Shown here: piece after piece, positions 34,280-39,664 of the stretch
Numbering within the stretch: the first letter of the stretch is position 1
How the letters are laid out: every line of letters begins with the position of its first letter
Origin: Lachnospiraceae bacterium
GTDB taxonomy: Bacteria; Bacillota; Clostridia; Lachnospirales; Lachnospiraceae
Assembly: GCA_017476665.1 (NCBI GenBank)
Contig: JAFUZJ010000009.1
Location: 1-39,664, forward strand
DNA: 39,664 nt
Direction of reading: 5' to 3'
Made by a program: the position numbers and the translations under genes
Notes under the pieces: generated by a model
Databases searched by the model: none
Told to the model about the DNA's origin: nothing
The model's input: only the letters and a program-made list of their open reading frames with translations

Positions 34280-35839
34280 CTATTTTGGCTCCTTCCTGAA
34301 AATTTCAAAATCCTGAAAGCGATATCCCGCCCGTGCTCTGTATACCGATCGTTCACTCTGTGTCAGCTGTTTCTGTGTCAAATGATTCTGTTTCGACTGT
34401 TCCTGCACATGCTGTTCCTGTGTCAAATTTTCCCGCGATGACTGCGCCCCTTGTACGGTTCTGTCTTTTTCCTCTGTAGGCACAATAATCGAATATTTCA
34501 TATTTTTTCTCTGTCCGTACAGGCGGATGTAGATCAGCTTTACAAAATCCTCCACTGTATCAAGCGGCAGTTGTGATGCCATAATTTTCTGTCTGTCCCC
34601 TAACTGCTGCTCCACATATGTCTCAATTCGTTCGGGGCTCAATACCCGGGCCAGTTTCTCCATCATGTGTTTTATTTTTTCATTCCGCAGTGCCAGATCT
34701 ACATCCTCGTCGGAAATAGCCGTAGGCATAAATGATTTTTTACCCTCAATCGGCGTATAGAGGGATTTTTCATCTATCACGGAAACAGTGTAAAGCCGGA
34801 TCAGCTCGTCCATAAATTCAATCCTGTAAATTCCTGACAGATCCATATTTTCTGCTAAAATCCGGTCACTCATACCGGACAAGAGCTCCTTTAACTGTCC
34901 TCTAACATCTTCGCCCCCGATCAGATAAAATTTGGCACGGTTGATCGCCGCACGTTGATATTGTGTATTTTTGTGATTGATTTCAGACAGAATGTCATCC
35001 ATGTTGTGAAAGGCTTCCACCACCTGATGAATATAATAATATGTCAGTTCCCTTGCGTCCTCTTTGGAAATTTCTCTGATCCCGGCAAGCTCTTCGCTGG
35101 CCTTTTCTATATATTTCGAATTTCTGCTCTTAGCCTCAAGCCTCTCCACAATCTCCGGCCTGAACTTTGACACGTTGTCGGAAGTGAGCAGACGATGATA
35201 TGCCTTGTCCACAATATTTTCAATGTAATCGTTGAACAAAACATTCATGATCTCCGCAGGCGTCTTATACTTTGTGAGATCGTCAATATAATTTTTGATA
35301 CTGGAGCTTAAGTTTTTCAACCCCGTAATCAGCATATCCGTATTTTCTACAATAGAAAGAAGCACTACACCCGGATTTTCTGTGTTTGTCCTCACCAATG
35401 TATAGATGGTATAGATATATCCCTGATATTCAATGCGCTTTCCCTCGGCAATTTCCAACAGCGTCTTGATCACCTTGACAGCATGTTCCTTGAAATTCAC
35501 TCGCTGCACATAGCTCTTGTCCGTCTCAATGTCGATCCAACCGTAAGCCTCCAGCTTGCGAAGCATCCAGTTCGCCTGATCCCTGGCGGATTTTCCCGCT
35601 ATTTCCTCCTCTAAAAGATTGTCTCTTGTCTCTAATAAATTGCCCTTTGTCTCTTTGATATCTGCGGCCTGTGTCTGTTCAAAATAATACTGTAATTCCT
35701 CCACAAGCACATCTCTTTCCACGCCAAAAGAAAGCTGATGATCCATGACGGAAAACAGCTTGCAGATACATTCCCAATATACGGTTTTATTCGGGGAAGC
35801 GAGTGGAACAAAGAAGTTCTCTCCGACAATGTGGTACAA
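34280..35839 (-). CDS. jetA: Wadjet subunit JetA (MukF/kleisin-like, DUF5716-like; type II)
   Basis: JetA is the kleisin-like subunit. The 519-residue product starts at a TTG (35839), seven bases after AAGGAG; the next residues are YHIVGENFFVPLASPNKTVY. N-terminal winged-helix region (about 1-110) includes RDQANWMLRKLEAYGWIDIE, then a helical middle part and a Gln-rich C-terminal linker (about 455-500, QEQSKQNHLTQKQLTQ). The sequence resembles DUF5716, which marks type II Wadjet as I recall it, rather than DUF3375 of type I. It is the first gene of the operon and has its own promoter 65 bases upstream. Confidence 0.82.
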   Translation of the reverse strand: MYHIVGENFFVPLASPNKTVYWECICKLFSVMDHQLSFGVERDVLVEELQYYFEQTQAADIKETKGNLLETRDNLLEEEIAGKSARDQANWMLRKLEAYGWIDIETDKSYVQRVNFKEHAVKVIKTLLEIAEGKRIEYQGYIYTIYTLVRTNTENPGVVLLSIVENTDMLITGLKNLSSSIKNYIDDLTKYKTPAEIMNVLFNDYIENIVDKAYHRLLTSDNVSKFRPEIVERLEAKSRNSKYIEKASEELAGIREISKEDARELTYYYIHQVVEAFHNMDDILSEINHKNTQYQRAAINRAKFYLIGGEDVRGQLKELLSGMSDRILAENMDLSGIYRIEFMDELIRLYTVSVIDEKSLYTPIEGKKSFMPTAISDEDVDLALRNEKIKHMMEKLARVLSPERIETYVEQQLGDRQKIMASQLPLDTVEDFVKLIYIRLYGQRKNMKYSIIVPTEEKDRTVQGAQSSRENLTQEQHVQEQSKQNHLTQKQLTQSERSVYRARAGYRFQDFEIFRKEPK

Positions 35840-35903
35840 TGGTTTGCTCCTTATCGTTGTATCTTATCGTATTTTTCGTATAATTTTTCTTCATTACAGA
35901 AAT

Positions 35904-35932
35904 AGTATACTGGGTCTGGATGATATGTGCAA
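35904..35932 (-). promoter_or_regulatory. Promoter of the jetABCD operon
   Basis: TTGCAC (35932-35927) and TATACT (35909-35904) are 17 bases apart on the minus strand. The leader to the jetA TTG would be about 58 bases. Confidence 0.75.
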
Positions 35933-36013
35933 TTACAAATTTTCAAATAATACTTTCTCTGATTTGGAAAAAGCATGCGCATTGGCTTAAAATGCTTAGT
36001 TTTTTATAATCCT

Positions 36014-36218
36014 CCGCCAATCGAGTAGGGGGTAATGGAATCACTCTACTCACTGCGTTGGACGCGCCCGGCAAGGTCAGGATAATACCTTGCGCATAAA
36101 AATGGTTGGGAGTTTTATCCGCCAATAATGGGGAACCTCCCCATCCGCTGATGGACCCGGTCTTTCGACCAATCCAAAGATGTGAAGCATCACAGGGAAG
36201 GTGATAAAACCTTCCCTG
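36014..36218 (-). other. Hairpin-dense block upstream of jetA, possible RNA element or intron remnant
   Basis: The block contains several inverted repeats. They are CAGGGAAGGT/ACCTTCCCTG (36193-36218), GGTC-TTTC-GACC (36159-36170, a GAAA tetraloop on the minus strand), TGGGG/CCCCA (36129-36143), CAAGGT/ACCTTG (36072-36092) and GCG/CGC. On the minus strand it ends with CCCCCTACTCGATT. The last ten bases of that, CTACTCGATT, are identical to the end of the group II intron at 39471-39480, and GAGTAG/CTACTC pairs there like an intron domain VI. A domain V was not found. The 92-codon open frame across it looks non-coding. Confidence 0.4.
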
Positions 36219-36229
36219 CATAATATATA

Positions 36230-36460
36230 CTATAAGTTTTTATCTTTAGGTGGACATGGATCATTACCATAACTATTACATGTTCGGAATCGTCCGTCTC
36301 TACCTTGCACTCTCATTTCCGAGTGCTGATTTTGGGCAATTTCACGAGCTATTGATATCGCTTCACTTTGTGTAGAAACAATTCTAGTCAATTTACTGTT
36401 ATTCGCACCACGAACTGCCCAGTCACTTCCATGTCTTACAACATATTGATCTTTGTTCAT
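36230..36460 (-). CDS. DUF2188 domain protein
   Basis: A 76-residue protein, MNKDQYVVRHGSDWAVRGAN, followed by SEAISIAREIAQNQHSEM and VQGRDGRF. This is the DUF2188 pattern (small beta-beta-alpha unit with the VxGRDGR motif). An AGGTGAAGTA site precedes the ATG. It lies between the jet promoter region and the ATPase/TOPRIM pair and is AT-rich. DUF2188 proteins are common in mobile and accessory regions, but their function is unknown. Confidence 0.85.
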   Translation of the reverse strand: MNKDQYVVRHGSDWAVRGANNSKLTRIVSTQSEAISIAREIAQNQHSEMRVQGRDGRFRTCNSYGNDPCPPKDKNL

Positions 36461-36522
36461 TACTTCACCTGCTTTCTTAAAAATGGTGAAAATGAACCAT
36501 CCAACATTTTCACTTTGTTAAA

Positions 36523-36639
36523 TTAGTCGTTAATTGGAATCTTAAACACCTTACCGTTTTTAGGGTAAATTCTTACACCATTCTTGGTAATGTAGCGTCT
36601 ATAGATGTACTTTTGATTCTTGTCTTCAGTTTTCTTCAT
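36523..36639 (-). CDS. Small basic protein of 38 residues, unknown
   Basis: The ORF reads MKKTEDKNQKYIYRRYITKN, then GVRIYPKNGKVFKIPIND. The ATG at 36639 follows AAGGGAGG by seven bases (ATGTTGTCT overlaps as a second possible start). The product is very basic, with a beta-hairpin-like pattern of alternating aromatic and charged residues. It lies 62 bases upstream of the DUF2188 gene in the same direction, so the two are probably co-transcribed. I recognise no family. Confidence 0.55.
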   Translation of the reverse strand: MKKTEDKNQKYIYRRYITKNGVRIYPKNGKVFKIPIND

Positions 36640-36706
36640 AGACAACATCCTCCCTTCTTTTATTCGCTTGTAAAATTTTCAAAATCGAACAAACGTGTCT
36701 TGTTTT

Positions 36707-36815
36707 CCAGGAAGGATTTTGCTAAACTTATTTTGTACATTTTGTAAGCGGATGGTTAAAATCCTTCGCTGGCATTCAAGGAGCACAAGGCTGCAACCTA
36801 GTGCTTCTTTTTATT
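36707..36815 (+). ncRNA. Candidate small RNA with intrinsic terminator
   Basis: On the plus strand CCAG-G-AAGGATTTT (36707-36720) pairs with AAAATCCTT-CG-CTGG (36758-36772), 13 bp with one asymmetric bulge, around a 37-base loop. It is followed by the hairpin AGCACAAGG/CCTAGTGCT and TCTTTTTATT. No coding gene on the plus strand explains that terminator. No clear promoter was found upstream, so transcription is not established. Confidence 0.4.
36782..36815 (+). terminator. Intrinsic terminator on the plus strand
   Basis: AGCAC-A-AGG (36782-36790), loop CTGCAA, CCT-A-GTGCT (36797-36805), then TCTTTTTATT. One A/A mismatch interrupts the stem. All protein genes around it lie on the other strand. 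Confidence 0.65.
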
Positions 36816-36905
36816 GCAAAATGGTTAACCCATTAATACAAACATACCTTTCCACAATAATCTTATCTTTTCGGTCACATATTGTATTTATGTACATTCT
36901 CTCTT

Positions 36906-37565
36906 CTATATTTTGCGTTTCATTTCATTTTCTAATCTATTTAAATCTATTGGTCCTTTAGCTATGATTTTCTGAAAGTCTAAACTTTCTACCATATCTG
37001 CAGATTTTTCGCCTTCATGATATGTATTGCCGCAAGACCTATATAAAGCTTTCATCTTAGCCTTGCCTTTACGCCCTTTAAGTTCTCTCGGAACTGGTAT
37101 CCCTAAGTATTCGCATATACCCTCAAGGTCAACCAGCATTACATCTTCAATATCAGCACTGGCGGCAAGATCTATTATTTCTTTAGCTTTCGCCTTTTTT
37201 AATTCATCCCTAAGCAGTTTCCAATCATCTTCATAGAACTTACTTATATCTTTATCAGGGCTGTCTGTATCATAGCATAGAAATACCTGCCAGGGAATTT
37301 TGTACTTTTTAGCACATGTATTGGCAAACCACTTTCCAGAATGAATAACCTGTGTAACTGCGCCAACAACATTAAATTTGATTAGTAAAAACTTTTCTCC
37401 AGATGTCCATTCAAATGCAATCTCACCAATATCCAAGTTGTCTATTTTATCAAAGCTACAACCTTCATTATTTTCTGCCAACCACCGTAAGAAACTTCTA
37501 TAAAAAACTTTTTCAGTTGCCCCTTCCATAATGAAAGCTATGCCTCTTGTATACTTACTACTCAA
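36906..37565 (-). CDS. TOPRIM-type nuclease-like protein (RloB / PARIS AriB / split-OLD type)
   Basis: A 219-residue protein that keeps TOPRIM landmarks: IMEGATEKVFY near the N-terminus (catalytic Glu in EGATE, residues 14-18) and LCYDTDSPDKD (DxD) in the middle. A third acidic patch is IEDVMLVDLEG. Such proteins act with an SMC-like ATPase as effector nucleases or ribonucleases in phage defence. The start is a TTG (37565) eight bases after GGAGGTG and overlapping the ATPase stop (TTGA), so the two genes are tightly coupled. It is shorter than AriB, and closer in size to RloB-type proteins. Confidence 0.75.
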   Translation of the reverse strand: MSSKYTRGIAFIMEGATEKVFYRSFLRWLAENNEGCSFDKIDNLDIGEIAFEWTSGEKFLLIKFNVVGAVTQVIHSGKWFANTCAKKYKIPWQVFLCYDTDSPDKDISKFYEDDWKLLRDELKKAKAKEIIDLAASADIEDVMLVDLEGICEYLGIPVPRELKGRKGKAKMKALYRSCGNTYHEGEKSADMVESLDFQKIIAKGPIDLNRLENEMKRKI

Positions 37566-38896
37566 TTCTCAGGCACCTCCAAATAGCTTTCTAAAATTGC
37601 ATAAGCATCTGAATCACCTGATAACATTTCAAACAAGTACTCTCCTACAGAAAGTCCCATATCTCTTGCATTACTAATAAGAATTTTTACCTTATTTTTC
37701 TGAATTCTTCTAAAATCAGCTACTCCATTAGAATTCGGAATTCCAATATAAATTTTTTCTGGCTTAAGATACTGTACAAGATATGGCGAATGGCTCGAAA
37801 CTATAAACGGCGATTCTCCCAATGCTTCATTAAGCACTTCTAACAACTGTCTCATCATCTTAGGATGGATACTGGTTTCAATTTCTTCTACTCCAACTAT
37901 TCCTGTATTAACATGATTCGCAATAAAAGCATTAGCCAAAAGCCAAATAACGCGTTTTGTTCCTGTAGACATATTAGCCACACTCATCGGCTGATTCAAG
38001 TATTCGCATTTAACAAACAAGCGATAAATATGCTCTCTAAGCTTAAATGGTATATCTTCTCCATCTGAAGATATTTCCTTGTCATCTACCTTTACCGTTA
38101 TCTTCTTTACGCTCGATTGCTGATCTGTCAAAGTGTACTCATTCAAATTGATAGATGTAAACTCTGGAAACAGTGTATATACAGCATCCTCAAACATTGC
38201 ATATAATTCTGGATTTTTCTTCTGTAAAACACATAATGCCTTAGGAAGATCCGCATCGTCAAATCGTATAGTATCTTCATCATCCTCTATATATTCCAAT
38301 GGGGATGGCTGATATCTATCTCGCAAATCTAATGAAGAACAGATCCTAAATGTAATATTCTGAATCGCTTTAATAACATCATTTATCTCAATATCTTCAA
38401 TTAACCCAAGCACGTCTATTGCCAGTTGTAACCCATCTATTTCCATTTTTCTATAGGCAGATGTTGACTTTCCTTTTCTATATTTACTTTCATTTCTTTT
38501 CAAGAAAGCTGTATACCGCACACTAGTATTTTCGCGCGTTTCTATCCATTCATCAGTAATAATATCTCCGCTCTCATCATCTCTATGCCACTTAAAACAA
38601 TAACCGTATTTTACATACTTATACTCTCCTAATGATTCATCTTCGAATTCTATTTCGAAGAAATACTCATCATTCTCCATTACTGAGCAAAGAGGCACCG
38701 CTTTTATCCAAGACATCATTGACTTTCTGCCTTTTCTGGATTCATGAATAAAATCAAATCCGAATCCAATTGCTTCAATCAAATTTGATTTGCCATAGTT
38801 ATTAGGCGAAATAATTGCACATATATTATCAAGCTCTAACTTAGTCTTTTTTATATTTTTAAATCCAGCTACAGTGATATTACTAATTTTCATCAT
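37562..38896 (-). CDS. SMC/OLD-like AAA ATPase, partner of the TOPRIM protein
   Basis: A 444-residue ABC-type ATPase of the AAA_15/AAA_21 group seen in OLD, RloA, PARIS AriA and similar defence proteins. It starts at ATG 38896 (MMKISNITVAGFKNIKKTKL), with GGAGGG upstream. Walker A is SPNNYGKSN (residues 30-38). The middle is an insertion of about 200 residues with acidic stretches. The C-terminus has the signature NMSTGTKRVIWLLANAF, Walker B IVGVEEIETSIHP (Val-Glu-Glu instead of the usual Asp-Glu) and the switch VSSHSPYLVQ. No TOPRIM domain is fused; that function is in the next gene. Near-consensus promoter upstream. Confidence 0.82.
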   Translation of the reverse strand: MMKISNITVAGFKNIKKTKLELDNICAIISPNNYGKSNLIEAIGFGFDFIHESRKGRKSMMSWIKAVPLCSVMENDEYFFEIEFEDESLGEYKYVKYGYCFKWHRDDESGDIITDEWIETRENTSVRYTAFLKRNESKYRKGKSTSAYRKMEIDGLQLAIDVLGLIEDIEINDVIKAIQNITFRICSSLDLRDRYQPSPLEYIEDDEDTIRFDDADLPKALCVLQKKNPELYAMFEDAVYTLFPEFTSINLNEYTLTDQQSSVKKITVKVDDKEISSDGEDIPFKLREHIYRLFVKCEYLNQPMSVANMSTGTKRVIWLLANAFIANHVNTGIVGVEEIETSIHPKMMRQLLEVLNEALGESPFIVSSHSPYLVQYLKPEKIYIGIPNSNGVADFRRIQKNKVKILISNARDMGLSVGEYLFEMLSGDSDAYAILESYLEVPEN

Positions 38897-38917
38897 ACAG
38901 CCCTCCACTTCAATATG

Positions 38918-38946
38918 ATTATATATCTATTATATGTTAAAGTCAA
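38918..38946 (-). promoter_or_regulatory. Promoter of the ATPase/TOPRIM operon
   Basis: TTGACT (38946-38941) and consensus TATAAT (38923-38918) are 17 bases apart on the minus strand, about 20 bases before the start codon. This is the strongest promoter match in the window. Confidence 0.8.
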
Positions 38947-38949
38947 CTT

Positions 38950-39260
38950 TTTTATGTAACTCATTTTTATATTTTACTTATTTTTTGTATTTTTAGAAAA
39001 TGTTATTTACTAAAATATGTATTTCGTTTACATTGTTGTTTTGATTACTGAACTAACATCAGAAACTCCAGTTTGCAAGTTTTATTTCCAATTCATCTAT
39101 GCCTTATGTTTGAAAATGAAATTAGCAAAGTACTTTTCAACAAAAATGCGTTATCATATTTAAAAAGTGAAACTCATTTCAAAATATCACTCATTTTTGT
39201 GTTAAAGCAAAAATGAGTTCAACTTTATAAGGTCAAAAAATCAAACTCATTTTAAAATCT
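38950..39260. repeat. AT-rich gap with repeated ACTCATTT units and a perfect hairpin
   Basis: No gene is visible in this stretch. The core ACTCATTT occurs four times on the plus strand (near 38958, 39174, 39189 and 39245) and once inverted. The inverted copy makes an 11-bp perfect hairpin, ACTCATTTTTG (39189-39199), loop TGTTAAAG, CAAAAATGAGT (39208-39218). The copies may be repressor sites for the ATPase promoter or a small RNA element; nothing decides between these. Confidence 0.45.
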
Positions 39261-39302
39261 TAAAATTTTTTCAGCTATGATAAATTTCCCCTCATCTTTC
39301 CC

Positions 39303-39471
39303 CTAAGCTTCTGCAACAACAGCATCTTTTTTAGTGTAATTAATTCCTAGCAAATCCGATAATAGCATATTTATTTGGGACTCATGTCTTACTAACTTTA
39401 TTCTTGATAAAAATGGATCCATTCCAGAACCAAAATGGTAATGTTTGCTATTCTTTTCTGTTAAATCAAGA
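39303..39471 (-). pseudogene. 3' exon of an unidentified gene interrupted by a group II intron
   Basis: After the intron end the minus strand keeps a clean reading frame: ILDLTEKNSKHYHFGSGMDP, FLSRIKLVRHESQINMLLSD, LLGINYTKKDAVVAEA and TAG. It has no start codon of its own next to a binding site. The 5' part of the gene should lie beyond the window edge, on the other side of the intron. The intron may splice and restore the protein, or the gene may be dead. I do not recognise the family. Confidence 0.65.
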
Positions 39472-39664
39472 ATCGAGTAGGAGGTAGGTGATTATTTCAC
39501 CTACCGACCTCTCACACCACCGTACGTACCGTTCGGTATACGGCGGTTCAATCAACTTAACAAGTAACACACTTTGCAGTGTAGTAGTCTAACATGGAGA
39601 TTTGTCCGAATTCGGCTAATCTCTTATTGTTTATGGCTTGATGAACATCCCAACTTCTTGCAGG
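39472..39664 (-). mobile_element. Group II intron, 3' end (domains V and VI, maturase tail)
   Basis: On the minus strand a domain V hairpin is clear at 39549-39508: ACCGCCGTA pairs with TACGGTGGT around TACC-GAAC-GGTA with a CG bulge. Domain VI follows at 39505-39483 (GGTAGGTGA, AATAA, TCACCTACC) and the intron ends near CCTACTCGAT at 39472. The maturase ORF ends just before domain V. The 5' end is beyond the window. These introns are mobile ribozymes that move by retrohoming. Confidence 0.88.
39557..39664 (-). CDS. ltrA: Group II intron reverse transcriptase/maturase, C-terminal fragment
   Basis: The 35 visible codons include ARSWDVHQAINNKRLAEFGQ and end ISMLDYYTAKCVTC before the TAA. The frame is open to the window edge. 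Position directly before domain V supports an intron-encoded reverse transcriptase/maturase, which helps splicing and reverse-splices the intron into DNA. Too little is visible to tell whether it carries an endonuclease domain or is active. Confidence 0.78.
   Translation of the reverse strand, partial: PARSWDVHQAINNKRLAEFGQISMLDYYTAKCVTC

Noticed and set aside
35943-36221. 92-codon ORF between jetA and the DUF2188 gene
   Set aside because: It runs across several inverted repeats, has no ribosome binding site and its composition is not protein-like.
38950-39260. CRISPR array
   Set aside because: The repeated core is only eight bases with irregular spacing and no conserved spacers of equal length.

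Overview
The window looks like a chromosomal segment of a Gram-positive anaerobe of the Clostridia, most likely a Lachnospiraceae-type gut bacterium. The grounds are the S10-spc ribosomal protein order, strong AAGGAGG ribosome binding sites, Cys-containing lipobox signals, many lipoproteins and substrate-binding proteins, an aldo/keto reductase with clostridial 4Fe-4S clusters, and TTG start codons. Almost all genes lie on the minus strand. No tRNA, rRNA or CRISPR array was seen.

Region 1 (1-4941, minus): promoter, long structured leader and the S10 operon rpsJ-rplC-rplD-rplW-rplB-rpsS-rplV-rpsC-rplP. rpsC carries an in-frame TAG where a Glu codon is expected. Two intercistronic gaps are unusually long and rich in hairpins. 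Region 2 (5009-19388): housekeeping and cell-envelope genes. These are an RlmI-like methyltransferase, an ECF sigma/anti-sigma/lipoprotein operon with a visible ECF-type autoregulatory promoter, TspO, a helical-bundle protein, a lipoprotein metallophosphoesterase, a sulfatase/EAL/aldo-keto reductase run, a DUF421 protein, and an orphan sugar-type binding protein with a partner lipoprotein. Region 3 (19389-25164): a two-gene ABC exporter divergent from an AraC regulator, then an AT-rich gene for an unrecognised multi-pass membrane protein. Region 4 (25392-28413): argS behind a complete trp-style attenuator that includes an Arg-rich 19-residue leader peptide, then a small unknown gene and an XRE regulator.

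Region 5 (28548-39664) is a defence island. A Wadjet operon jetABCD (closest to type II) with its own promoter is translationally coupled to a HAD phosphatase gene. Upstream lie a hairpin-rich block, a DUF2188 gene, a 38-codon ORF and a plus-strand small RNA candidate. Next comes a two-gene ATPase + TOPRIM module (RloAB/PARIS/split-OLD-like) with a near-consensus promoter. The edge holds an AT-rich repeat stretch and the 3' end of a group II intron (maturase C-terminus, domains V and VI) that interrupts an unidentified gene.

The most interesting items are the leader-peptide attenuator of argS, the two neighbouring defence modules with unexplained RNA-like elements between them, and the amber codon in rpsC. 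All functional names rest on motif recognition by eye; no database search was run.
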